64,000 nucleotides of DNA from positions 248,001 through 312,000 of the forward strand of contig JAIWNI010000013.1 in assembly GCA_025331435.1 (NCBI GenBank), read 5' to 3'. Positions within the stretch are counted from its first letter, which is position 1; each line of letters opens with the position of its first letter. The position numbers and the translations under genes were made by a program. Positions 1-10,828 of this stretch are shown piece after piece. Source of the stretch: Choanephora cucurbitarum (Eukaryota; Mucoromycota; Mucoromycetes; Mucorales; Choanephoraceae). The notes beneath the pieces are model-generated. The model made no database searches. It saw only the letters and a list, made by a program, of their open reading frames with translations, and was not told the DNA's origin.

Positions 1-1
1 G

Positions 2-2358
2 AAATTAGCGGCATTGGCAGCAAAAGATAGATTGAAAACAGCCAAACAAGCAAAAAACGACATAAACACAACACAAAGTGCATTAGCTGCTATCTCCAAC
101 GAACTTCAAAAAACAGCAGAATGTCACTTGAGCCTCTCATGCAACCTAAAAGATCAAGTAGCAGATGAAATTGATCGAAAGATAAAAGAATACCACACTC
201 TACTTGACAAATGGATCGAGAGTCTGGATCAACTGGGTGATGAAAAGAAAGTAAAGATCACTGAACTTTTAAAAGTAAGGAAATATGATTTTTTTCTCAT
301 CTGTTATCAACAGTCTAAAAAATCGAACAGATACGATCAAAATACCTCAAAGAACATGAATTATCAAATGGACAAACCACCTCCAACATGGCTTTGTTGA
401 GTAAGTAAAAAGAGTAGACTTTGGTTGTTATTTTTGAGTCTGACAAAAGATATAAAAACAATAGAAGAACAATACAAAGCGTTAGTTGAACAAGTAGATC
501 AGATTGCTCATGAATGGAATTCTACATGGACAGAGGCTTGTGAGGTTAGCGGATGATTTCATTTAGGTTACTAGCATAATAAGTAATACTATGATGTCTT
601 ATAGGTGATGGAAGCTATGGAAGAGGACAGAGTAGAGCTTATTAAAAGTAACGTTTGGGAATATGCTAATTTGGCTTCAGCTACTCTCCTTGTACAAGAT
701 GAAGTATGTAAATATATACAGCTTATTGGGTTTCACTAACATAACAAGTACAGTCATGCGAGTCTATAAGAAAACAATTAGAGAAATGTAGTTTTGAGCA
801 AGATTTAAGACAATGCATTACATTGCATAGTACAGGATCAACCATACCAAGTAAAGTGTCTGTTACGTAGAAAGGAGCCTGAGTTTAACTAATTTTGTAC
901 CATTAGCCACAAACGATTATGTGACAGAGATGATGCGAGAACAGAAAAGAAAACAACAAATGAATAGACCTAAACTGCCTGCTAAACCTGCACGTCATCC
1001 AAAAGGACAAGTAGAAGAAGAACATACAACAGCCGGTCCTCCACAAGAATCAAGCGAATCCAAAGTAACCCAAGATTCAACCACCAAACACAATATTATT
1101 CTATCTAGACCAACCACACCTGTCCAAGACCCGGATCGTCATGACCAAGACCATGAAACAAAGCAGGCATCTGAGCGAATACGCCCTCAAGTCAGTCAGC
1201 ATGCAGGAAGTACAGCTACACGTGGGCAGATTCGAAGAAAGCCCTTGAATAAAGCTCTTATGGAGCAAGTGACAAACGAAATGGCCATGGCGCGCCAACA
1301 GACTGAAGAAAAGCAGCCTGTATCACCATTGTCAACAGAAAGCGATCGTTCAGATAAACCCAAAAAACCAGTAGAGACAACCGAGCCTGTCAAGAATTAT
1401 GTACATCCAAATGCAGTTGTCAGCGAAGAGGCAAGAGCACGTCGACAACCTTCAGAATACAAGCCAGATACAGGCTCTATCCCCATTCGAAAGGCTAAAA
1501 GCGTTTCATCCTCAACAACGCCAAACCATATCTTAAAAGAAATAGCGACGGAACAACCTTCACAAGAATTCATGTCCACACATCCCATCATTCCTCCTAA
1601 ATCACCTCGTCCCTCAGCTCAGCAAATCTTTACTGACGAGACACAACCCCATCCTTATAACTCTAATATGCCACCTACTATGCCGCCTTATACCACTAAT
1701 CCATATGATACTTTACAGCAACAACAACAACATCCTCTTAGATCCCCTCTGATGCAATCTATGGCTTCACCCATGATGCAAGCCCATCGATCTCCTATGA
1801 TGCAGCCTATGGCTTCACCTATGATGCAACCCCATCGATCTCCTATGATGCAACCTATGGCCTCGCCTATGATGGGCCCTCAACAACATGCTGCTATGCA
1901 TTATGGCACGCAACCCAGAGGTACATTACCACCACCCATCACTATTCCCAACAACAATTATGGCCCATCACCTCAGGCTTCTCCAGCCATACCCTATGCT
2001 AATCTAAACTGTGTCTCTCCTGGAGGTGTTCTACCTCCACCTGTCGTCAATTCACCTTACATGGCCCCATCCTTGCCTCGACCTCATCAATTTACAGACG
2101 GAAGGTCTATTCAATTCTGGGGTAATATAAAAATAAATCGTGTTTCTTCTTCTTCTAACTCATTTTATAGCTCGAGCAAAATACGATTATGTAGCAAATG
2201 ATGCGGATGAGCTTTCCTTTAAGGCTCATCAGTTGATCGGTGTATTAGAAGCAGATATGACTCAACAATCATGGTGGTATGGTGCTCTATGGGATGAATA
2301 CAGACAAGTCTGGTCTGTGGCTGGATCAGTGCCAAGTAACTTTATGGATACATCATAA
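2..2358 (+). CDS. F-BAR/SH3 (PCH family, Cdc15/Imp2/Hof1-like) protein, 5' partial
   Basis: The gene enters from the left edge, so its start is missing. Exons I read: 2-274, 331-400, 450-544, 605-703, 754-850, 907-2121, 2171-2358; all phases join. The first five exons encode the C-terminal part of an F-BAR coiled coil, including a W-x(3)-W..ACEVMEAMEEDR stretch and a WEYANLASA segment typical of Cdc15/Imp2-type F-BAR domains. A long, Pro/Gln/Met-rich disordered linker follows, and the last exon is an SH3 domain (ARAKYDY at its start, WW pair, SVPSNFMD at its end). Known family members bend plasma membrane and scaffold the cytokinetic ring and septum; that role is inferred here. The stop lies 15 bp from the convergent YAF9 stop. 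The 450 acceptor is the least certain junction. Confidence 0.88.
1740..1883 (+). repeat. Three 48-bp tandem units in the F-BAR protein linker
   Basis: Three consecutive 16-residue units of the form RSPMMQPMASPMMQPH are encoded in frame, with substitutions only in the first and last. The low-complexity Met/Pro linker therefore expands by whole 48-bp steps and may vary in length between strains. Confidence 0.85.
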
Positions 2359-2373
2359 ATAATAATTTTGTTG

Positions 2374-3068
2374 TTAATCAAAAGAAGCTAATTTCTGCTT
2401 TAAAGAAGCTATTTGAGAATTGATTTCCTGTTGAGCATTTTCTAGATGTTCGATTTCTTCCTGTTCTAGCTGTGTACTGAATTGAGGTGCTGTTGATTCT
2501 TTAATGGTCTTTTTGTTGGGCAGGTTGGGATGAAGGGCGTTGTGTTGAGAGAATATTTGGTATAATGCCTCTGTTGGCTCATTAAACACAAGTTCATCGT
2601 ACAGTAGACTCATGACGGGTTTATCCTTTGGCCATGACTGGCCACTAAAGTCGTCTTCATAAGGATGAAGTCGTAAGTGATGATAAAGAACAACAGGTTT
2701 TTCACTTGCAGCAGAGTGAAAATGAATCTTGATCATGATTTCAAATTCACCCCAGCCTGTTTCTGATACTTCAAATGGAGGATGTTCAACAGCTAAAAGA
2801 AAAAAAAGAAGAAGTAAGACAACATAACCGAGATGACTTGATGTTTTTTTCTTTACTTCGAAGCGGATTAGGATAAGTCTCATGAAGTTTAAACACGACT
2901 TTTTTTGATGTAATAACTTAGATCTTCATTATTAAGACCTTTGACCATGACAGTCCATCGATGGGTATGCTCAGCTTCTGAAGCCTTCTTTCCATTTAGA
3001 GAATATGCTATACTGCCATAATATATGGGTCTAGAAACACTAACACCCTTCATTCGTTTGGTAGACAT
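2374..3068 (-). CDS. YAF9: YEATS-domain protein Yaf9/GAS41, apparent frameshift
   Basis: Exons 2857-3068 and 2374-2792. The N-terminal half is a YEATS domain: RPIYYGSIAY, HTHRWTVMVKG, then VVFKLHETYPNP and PPFEVSETGWGEFEI. The protein ends in a coiled coil (EQEEIEHLENAQQEI..LKQKL), as in Yaf9/GAS41. This family reads acylated histone H3 and belongs to NuA4 and SWR1; that is family knowledge. At 2900-2906 a run of seven A (coding strand) puts the conserved VVFKL segment one base out of frame, so a literal reading stops after 59 residues. A homopolymer error is the simplest explanation; a true null allele is the alternative. The gene is convergent with the F-BAR gene (15 bp between stops). Confidence 0.85.
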
Positions 3069-3341
3069 GGTTGTATAAGAATAATAAAAAGAGAGAGAGA
3101 ATTTTGTAGCGGATAGCAAATCCCTCCCTCCCTTTTCCTTTTTGGAGATAATTTAGCCATAAGCGATTCTCATTGACTGTTCTAGGCTTGCATAATAATA
3201 CATCAACATAAATCAAAACTAAACTTTTTTTTGTCTATTAGATAAGGATATCTATATGTATAAAGAGAAAGACATGTATTTACATAGCTTCAATAAGCTG
3301 TGAGTCAAAAAAAAACAAAAAAAAAAAGACAAGGATTACAC

Positions 3342-4522
3342 TTATTTATCATCATATTTGGACTTCCAAATCCAAGAATTGCCCATGATGCCTTGACCTT
3401 GTTTGTCTGCCTTACGATAATACTTAGCAGCCATATGAAGATCTTTTTTGACACCTTGACCTTGATAATAACAATGCCCCAAATCATTCTGAGCATCAGG
3501 GTCACCTAAATCAGCAGCAATCTTAAAGAACTGAACAGCAGACTCTTTGTTCTTCTTACACTATTAAAGAAAGTCAATGAGTATCATGCATGAACTATCT
3601 TATCTCAACAACTTACACCCCAACCATGTCTAAAGGATACACCTAATTCGTAGATGGCCATGATCAATTCACCTTTAGAAGCAGAGGTATTGACTGTACT
3701 GGTGATATTGGCTAAATCTTCAACAGCATGTTCAGCAGCCTTTTGAAGGTACTGAAATGCAGTATGTTCATTTTTTTTACAGCCCTATTATAAAAGCATG
3801 AGATATACAAGCTTTTGTTATGAGTCTCTTACTTACCCAGCCATGTCTAAGGGAAACACCATAGAGAAACATACCAATTGGGTTTCCCTTTTCTGCACCT
3901 AAACGAAACAGTTGTGTTGCTTTTTCCAATTGACCTCTTTCATGATAAGAAATGCCTTCATGAACCAAGGCTTCGATTTCTGCTTCAGGTGTCAATGGTT
4001 TTTTGGTGCCAATCTTTTTCTTCTCTTCTAGTCCAGGTGTGACAGGAGATGGGATAGAGGCAGGTGAAGGATAAGCAGGTGATGGCTGATGATCAATGGT
4101 GAGTGGAGGTAGTTTCAGATCTTCCTCGCTCTCTTGGTGATAGCCTTCAACAAAATAGTTGTGATGTTCATTCGTTGAATAGTCTACCATCTGTTTCACC
4201 GATTTTCCTTCCATCGTATTGGATTCTAAATGGTCTTTTAGTATAACTTTATTTTGAAATTTATTTTGTCTTACCAAGATAAACATCTTTATAGTCCATA
4301 TTTGCGTTAGGGTCAATTAAAGAATCTCGGCTTAACTGTTCCTAAAGATCGTATGTATATCAGTTAAAGTGGTTTAATTAATTAAAACGACAGCCATCAG
4401 CTTACGTTATGTGCACTATAGAAAAGAAATTTAAAAGAAAAAGTTAATAAGCCGAAAAAGGAACTGAAGGAATATCAATTTATTTACGATTTGAATCGAT
4501 GAACTGAAAGCTTTTTAAACAT
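3342..4522 (-). CDS. Sel1-repeat protein, Nif1/Dsf2-like
   Basis: Exons 4488-4522, 4406-4415, 4275-4341, 3837-4225, 3617-3784, 3342-3560, giving about 295 residues. The start is MFKKLSVHRFKS. A Ser/Pro-rich N-terminus is followed from EAEIEALVHEG by Sel1-like helical repeats, each with a (R)HGWGCKKN loop, ending in the GNSWIWK..YDD tail. That tail and repeat pattern match fungal Nif1 (which binds the mitotic kinase Nim1) and budding-yeast Dsf2 proteins, which are longer; assignment is by recall. Exon 2 is only 10 nt but is needed to keep phase and has good AG/GT borders. The 5' region carries a GA-rich tract near 4638-4652. Confidence 0.8.
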
Positions 4523-5885
4523 GATTTAAAGAAAGAAGTGGAAAAAAGGAATGGATAGAAAAGGAGTGTATAATATAGAAAGAGATAAGGAGTTTATTCG
4601 AGTGTTTCTTGATGAAAGGTGAAGAGGGAGGGAAATGAAGAGAGAGAGAGAAAAAGAAGTAAAAAGAACAAGTTTGAATTATATAGACCTTTTTCTTTTT
4701 TTAAAAAAAAATTAAATACAGCTTGTGAAGTCAACCTATTTTAGGTACACAATTTCAACATAAAAAACGATTGGAGTTTTAAAACACCTTAAATCCATGT
4801 TCTTCTCCAATTCAGTTGTTGCTTGTCTTTTTAGATCATACTTGGAGAGCAGGCACGTTTTATAGGGAGAAAAAAAGAGAAACATGTGTAAAGTCTATCA
4901 TGATTCTATCTCTCTTATTTTGGTCGCATTGATTTTTTCCATTTATTCATAGAGTCTTTTTTTTTTCCTTTTTGTTTCGTGGCATGTTTGTATAACCAGA
5001 AGCATCGTATCCTTTTTATTGGTTTCTCGAACTGAAGATCGTTATTTTTTTTTGTATACGCTATTTTAATTTTTGCGTACCCATATTTTAGTTTTGCGTA
5101 TCAAAGTTTATATACAAGATTGAATAATGAATTAAGCCATTATGCAAAATTCAACTCAGGCACCATTTTCTTCTCGATTTTATTGGTTGCTTATGGCTCT
5201 ATGTTATTTTGTGACCAGAATCATGGCATAAATCCAGTTCGGTGTGCATTCTGTTTGAAAGACCTTTGAATCAAAAAGGAAATTCTTCTGCTAAAATTCA
5301 GCTCCGATATTAGTCTGGGACAAGTCTGAAGGATTTCTCTAGCCTTTCTGCTATGCTATCTGCTCAGTTTGGCTCGTCCTACTGAAATTCGCTTCCCTTG
5401 GAATAATACTGCTTTTCTTTTTCTTGAACTAGCTTGCAAAGACAACCGTTTTCCAAAAATCATTTGTTTTGCTGTCAACATTCAGGGCCTACTTTGTGCT
5501 TCTTCTTCAAAGATGCAATTAGTTCGAGCTTATAATGGATTAGCATAGAGAAATCAGAAAGCACAAGAAAAAAAAAGGCTCGAAAGATCTCCATGGGCTT
5601 TGTCAATGCATGGTGAATACTTGGCGCACTCCGGTAGCTCACTCCAGTGGCTTAGGTGTTATAGGTAACGGCTTATGAGGACGTCTTCACTCCTAGTCAT
5701 GCTAGTAATAAATTGCGTGTAACACTCCACCAGACATTGTTGCATAATTGACATGGATTGAAAATCCGATGACAAGATAGTTTGTCTAAATGAGTTTGAT
5801 TGAAAGTGGGGATGGCTATTTATATGGATACTTATACGTTAGTAAAACAAAGAACAAAAAAAAAAGTAAAAGAGAAAGGCTGCGT
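4523..5885. other. Gene-free AT-rich stretch, start of repeat island
   Basis: No supportable gene. It has long T and A tracts (4680-4720, 4955-4975, 5045-5060) and, from about 5140, text with short broken reading frames that looks like decayed repetitive DNA. The segment near 5609-5665 is a diverged inverted copy of sequence at 7083-7140. Confidence 0.5.
5609..5665 (+). repeat. Diverged inverted copy of the 7083-7140 repeat
   Basis: Read on the plus strand, this stretch (tggtgaatacttggcgca, later ttcactcc/ctcactcc and gcttaggt blocks) matches the reverse complement of 7083-7140 at roughly 80 per cent by eye. Most differences are C/T or A/G transitions. It marks two relics of one repeat family in opposite orientation. 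Confidence 0.6.
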
Positions 5886-6090
5886 CTAATCTAGGAATAA
5901 TGTTTCATTATTGTCTTTGTCTGCCATGAAAACCAGTAAGAGAGATTCGCAGTTATCCAATGTAGTCTTACCTAGCCTTTTTTTTCCTGCATTGGAAGGA
6001 TAAACAATGATTCCAGAAGGTGCGCTTAAAATTGGGAGAGATACCAAGATACTTACATTCACATTCATACATACTCTCTTGTAGCAGTAG

Positions 6091-7100
6091 TCAAGTTGGT
6101 TTGACTGCTCTTTTCAGGCTCAGAGTAATGAAATGATTGTCATTTACTCTTTGCATAAGCAGACACATCTCCTTCTTTCTCTTTGCTTCTTGCTTGATGA
6201 TCAGGGGCATGAAAATACATAATGATGTGTTCATATACTTTCTCTTGGCTAATGAAGTCACTAACCTTTGGAATGCGTCGGCAGCTAACTGTGCACATCC
6301 TGGTAGAGCAAACTGATAGTCCTGGGCTGCATTGGTGAGTGACTTGTCGACTTTTTTGCAACCAACTTTAGCTTGCAAATCAAAGCAAATGATCGGCTTC
6401 AGTTCTTGGTAGTCTATAAACCCCTTCAGATGCTTTTTGTGCTTTCGTCCTTGTCCTCGTTCATTGTCAAGAGAAGATTTCTCATCATCATCTTTACCTC
6501 CCAGAACTTCTCTTCATTGTCATACAATTGCAATGCCAAAGCTCGGAAACCACCGAATCAACAGTACGTATATTGATAGCAGCAGTATACTAGGTTCCTG
6601 CTATGGGTGGATGCATCTGCTCGATAAGAGACCGATACTCCTCATCTTCATCTCTCAACAATCCATCAACATTTTGGCTTTCTTCAACTTCTTTTCTTTT
6701 TGCTTTTACTGGTGAGGCAAGTCTTAGATGCGAGTTAGTTGACATTAGAGTATTAGCGAGTAACAGACTTTTTTGCTTTTCATTCTCGCTCATCTTTTGC
6801 CTTTTATCCTTTTGTCAACCTCTTTAAAAAAAACTTATCTCTGAAATGTTGCCTTATATGTATATAACGGAGCAATGGAGCAGACTCAGGAAGTACATCA
6901 CTTAAAGTCCCTTTGAAAGCAGCGTTGTTGTCAGTTACAAAAACACTGGTCAAATCGAACTGCTTAGCTATAGGTCTAGATGGCCAGACGATTTGTCTTA
7001 ATTGCTCTAAAGCCCATCTGTAACTAGACTTAGTCTCTCTTTCCATCCAAGCAGCAGCCAGAGGAATAGTCGCCAGTTTTAATACCTAAGCTAATGGAGT
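6091..7100 (-). mobile_element. Mutator-like (MULE) transposase remnant
   Basis: The minus-strand frame ending near 6804 reads LAAAWMERETKSSYRWALEQL, then VFVTDNNAAFKG and FLPES-like text followed by LLRYIHIRQHFRDK. These are hallmarks of the MULE transposase core: the motif before the second acidic residue (VTD..A) and the L..W/Y-H-I strand. The frame stops soon after, and downstream minus-strand fragments at 6590-6793 and 6091-6378 (RVNDNHFITLSL, resembling C-terminal MULE text) are disconnected. No complete element ends were found. It is a decayed, inactive copy; extension to 5886 is possible but unproven. Confidence 0.65.
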
Positions 7101-7581
7101 GAACTACTGGGGCGCGCCAAATATTCACCAAGAAGCCATCAAAATTCTCAGTAATTTTTATCTAGCGTTCTTGATTAAGACTATACTTAGCATGCGCTTT
7201 GGTTTTAGGCATTTTGAAATTCAAGTATATGTGAAGAAGAGGTTTATTGCGTTGGCCATACAAAAGAACACTATCTCTTTAAAATTTGTTATGAAATATT
7301 TCTCTGAGTCAGTGTAATTCACTTGCTGTTGAACGTGTCAAATACTACAGAAGACATGGTTCAATAAAAACAGAAAAAAATAGCTGCTTGAGATTACAAT
7401 CAAAGACCTATTATGCAGAACTATAGTGAGCCAGCCTTGAGTAAGAGTTTGAAGCCGAAAGTTATGCCTAAGAAATAAAGACTGAGATGAGAATCAATTT
7501 GTTTTTTTCAGGATTGATAGTCTAAGCCGTGCATATATAACTTCTAGAGATCCATTGTGTTTAAGCATTACAGGAAGCTAG

Positions 7582-8063
7582 ACATTCCCGATGAGCAGCT
7601 CTTTCAGAGTTAAGCAAAGAACTCTTCCTCAAGAAAAAGCCAACACTGTCACGTCTGACTTTGTTGCGTCGAGCGCGTGGATAGCACACCAAGCCCACGG
7701 GGAATGTCCATAGCCGAACTAAAACTTGAGCCTAACGAAGATCCAACAGCTCAAGAATTGCGGTAAGTCAGAAAACAACAAAGTCATTTTCTGCGACCAG
7801 CTATGGCTTCAAGCTTTGCTTAGTTTTTTTTTACTTACTACATTCCCGGTGAGCAGCTCTTTCAGAGTTAAGCAAAGAACTCTTCCTCAAGAAAAAGCCA
7901 ACACTGTCACGTCTGACTTTGTTGCGTCGAGCGCGTGGATAGCACACCAAGCCCACGGGGAATGTCCATAGCCGAACTAAAACTTGAGCCTAACGAAGAT
8001 CCAACAGCTCAAGAATTGCGGTAAGTCAGAAAACAACAAAGTCATTTTCTGCGACCAGCTATG
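7582..8063 (+). repeat. 224-bp direct duplication with a 126-bp MITE-like unit
   Basis: Bases 7582-7805 recur at 7840-8063 with a single difference (7591 a versus 7849 g), separated by 34 bp. The first 126 bp of each copy begin with ACATTCCCgaTG or ACATTCCCggTG and end with CACGGGGAATGT, an imperfect 12-bp terminal inverted repeat. The remaining 98 bp are duplicated too, so the event copied more than the small unit. No coding function is visible; near-identity shows a recent event. Confidence 0.85.
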
Positions 8064-8958
8064 TCTTTTTTGTAAGTAAAAAGTTGTAAAAAAAGAAGAG
8101 CAAAGATAGGGTACATGGCGAAATATGTCGGTTGCGTAATCTTGCGGAGTAGCCTTTTACAACTATACTGAGTTTAAAAGCCCGAAAAGGACTTTGAAAG
8201 GCGGGGCTGCTGTGTCTGGGGAACTAGTGATAAAGTGAGATGATAGCATTTACATAAATTCACCGTTATAAGTGTCAGTATGGTGCTAATTTCATCAAAA
8301 TCGAATAGGTGTAGTTCGAGAAAATCAAAATCGGATGAGGAAGAAAACTGGTGAATATATCTCTATACTTTTTACAAAGAAAAACAAAAATAAAGAGGAA
8401 GAAGTTGTTCAAAGAACTCAAGTATGCAAACTATGACGATATCATCGGCAAGCTTTCTTTGACAACAGACACTAGAAACCTCTAGTTGCAATAGATTCCT
8501 GCAAGGCGAGCTACTTTCATATAGCTTAGTTTAACATGATAATTTAAGAAAGCAACACTAAACAACAAAGAATTCAAGTATAGTTCAGGTTAGTTAAGTA
8601 GATGAAATAAGAATAAAGATAAGAATTTTTTGATTAGAAGATGCGGGTATCGATAATAGAATAACTGAATGAGGAGTAAGAGATAGAGAAAGTGCGATTT
8701 GATTGAAATATACAAAGTATGGTATGAGCAAGATAAAAAGGATGTCTAACTGCAATAAGGGATGTATCAAGGAAGTAAGGGTTTCTCTATGTGGTCGCTT
8801 TAGATCTTCGAGGTATTGATTGAGCCCGGGCTGATAACAAATCATTCAGTATATAAAGTGTGTTTCCAAATGTGTTTTTGAAGAGATTTATTTCATATTC
8901 TTATTCCAAGGTGAAAAGGTCAGGAAAGTTCTGTAATCTTAAGCAATATGGGTATATT
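8064..8958. other. Gene-free stretch in the repeat island
   Basis: No frame has recognisable domains. The only frame of note, on the minus strand at 8594-8845, is Leu/Ile/Ser-rich and shows no family motif, so I do not call it a gene. Confidence 0.4.
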
Positions 8959-10657
8959 TTATTGGCTAAAAAAAGGCCCAAGCAAATGCATGCCTGTCTT
9001 GTCATCTTCTTCTGTTAACTTCAGAATTGAAGGGTCAACAATGGTGGAGAGCGAGCTTGGAAAAGGATCACTCTTGAACCTGTTGACAAAGAGAGAATGA
9101 TCATGCTCTTTCTTTAGCTGAGAAATTTTTAGAATGCTTTCTTCTAAAAAACACTTCAAAGCCCAGAAAAAACGAAGAAAACTAGATAGGGCCTCCAGTT
9201 TGTCATCAATCTTTGGTTTGATGAGCAGCATGTCTTCCAACCATAGTTCATATATTTGAGCTTTTTGCTCAAATCTAAGGCTCCAGAGGTAAATTTTTTC
9301 GCCCGCTGCGTGTAAAAAGAAGACTTTCAGGCTTCCGAACGTCTCGATGCTCGCCTGAGGGAAAGAGTCAGCAATGGCCTTCAGCATTGCAAGGGCTCCG
9401 AAGAGACCCTTGTGATGGTCAAATGCAATCTTCGACTTGTCCTTGTTCTGAAAAGGGCCCGAAGTCTCAAGCAAAAGCAACTCAATGTTCTTCAATCCCA
9501 TTAGCTTCATTATGCCATCGGCTAGATATATGGCAATCATCTTGATAAATAGGCAGATCTTCTAGCTGGCTCTTCATTGCCTGGAGCGAGCGTTCTCCAC
9601 AACAAAAGCTAGCCTTGCAGCGGTCATTTGAATCCTTCAAGTAATCAGCAACAGCCTCGAGAAAAGGATAAATAAACAGTGAATTGAAAGTAGATTCATC
9701 GCTTTTAATATCTTGACATGTTGTGTGAAATTTATATCTAGGTACTCATGCACAAGAAGCTTAGACTTACTCATATTTAAATAGATGAAAGCTCACTTAC
9801 GTTCCACGGAAAATGCTCTCTAAGAAGTCATAATCGCACTCCTCATTATCATCGCAATCAGGTACGCCTCTGATGGCTTTTTTATATCGTGAATTATTCT
9901 CACTAGAAAGAATACTATCAATATAGGGTACATAGGTCACAGGAATATTGAAGATGTTGTTTTTATGGCTCTCCAGGTGGTCCCTGTAAATATCTGAATC
10001 TAGGTTGGGGCGATGTGATATGCCTTTTCCACACCTTATGATATTGTGATTTTCGGGACTGTAAGGATGGAAGCTTTCCCTGTTCTTCAAAAACTCAATC
10101 CATCTTTTCCAGAAACCGTCTGTTTTGTCTACTTCTTTCTGTTCTTCCTGTTCTTCCTGTTCTTCCTGTTCTTCCTGTTCTTTCTTTTCTTCCTGTTCTT
10201 CTTCCTCTTTTTTCTTCTCATGACAACAGGTCACGACTGAACCTTGAATAGTGGCGCCATCACCAAAAACTAGTTGGGTTCCGTAATTAATGTTTATCTT
10301 CCTCTTTTTGGCCGGTCTTGAAGATTCGGCTTTAAACTTAGCTTTGGTAGGCTACAAAAAAAGGATTATTAACGATTGCAAGAAAAGAAAAAAGAAGCTG
10401 CTCACAATGTTTTGAAGCAAGAAGCGACAGTAATGTTTGACCTGCTCAGGAACGCCTTCTTGTGTTAGAATCCAATTTATGTCAGCAGTATATTCAGAAA
10501 CGATCCTGTTGAAGTTCTTGAGTTTGCTTTTCTGCCTAGAGGAGAAAAAGTAATCGTAGAACTGCCACTTCTTCATAGGATGAGAGGAAAAATAAGCTTT
10601 TGTGCCTTGCGCTGATTGTTGAATAGTGTACTCGTTGTAGTCCATTTGATTATCCAT
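8959..10657 (-). pseudogene. Mucoromycota-type hypothetical gene, frameshifted
   Basis: Exons 10406-10657, 9801-10351 and 8959-9701 join in phase on the minus strand, starting MDNQMDYNEYTIQQ. The second exon holds a KKRK basic patch and an EEQ repeat; the third opens DESTFNSLFIYPFLEA. Near 9541-9556 the frame breaks by one base, because the well-formed continuation (ADGIMKLMGLKNIELLLLE, FDHHKGLFGALAMLK, VFFLHAAGEKIYLWSL) lies in another frame to the stop at 8959. The pattern of a distal ADG(I/V)..L(L)LETS then FDHHKG(L)FG..MLK block is one I associate with expanded hypothetical families in Mucorales; function unknown. It is either a pseudogene or carries a sequencing indel. Confidence 0.55.
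10136..10206 (-). repeat. Glu/Gln tandem repeat (9-bp units)
   Basis: The plus strand shows TTCCTGTTC repeated about five times with diverged copies on both sides; on the coding (minus) strand this gives EEQ triplets within the hypothetical protein. It is likely length-variable. Confidence 0.8.
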
Positions 10658-10828
10658 GGCAATATATAAGAAGAACGTAAAAGGTAGGAACACTGATCTT
10701 GAATGCAGCACTGGTCGTCATGCAATAATTCGCGTTGACTCCGCTTCATATCCTGACTTTTTTTTTCATGTAACTCATTGATGTTCTGTTGGTCTTCTCA
10801 TCAGACATTTTTTAATAAACATACAAAA

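Noticed and set aside
2140..2358. A separate small SH3 gene with its own ATG
   Set aside because: A good intron (2122-2170) joins this SH3 exon in phase to the F-BAR protein upstream, and PCH-family proteins normally end in SH3.
2895..2910. Programmed ribosomal frameshift in YAF9
   Set aside because: The required shift is plus one at A7 with no known stop-context or hungry codon, and Yaf9 proteins are not made by recoding; an indel error is simpler.
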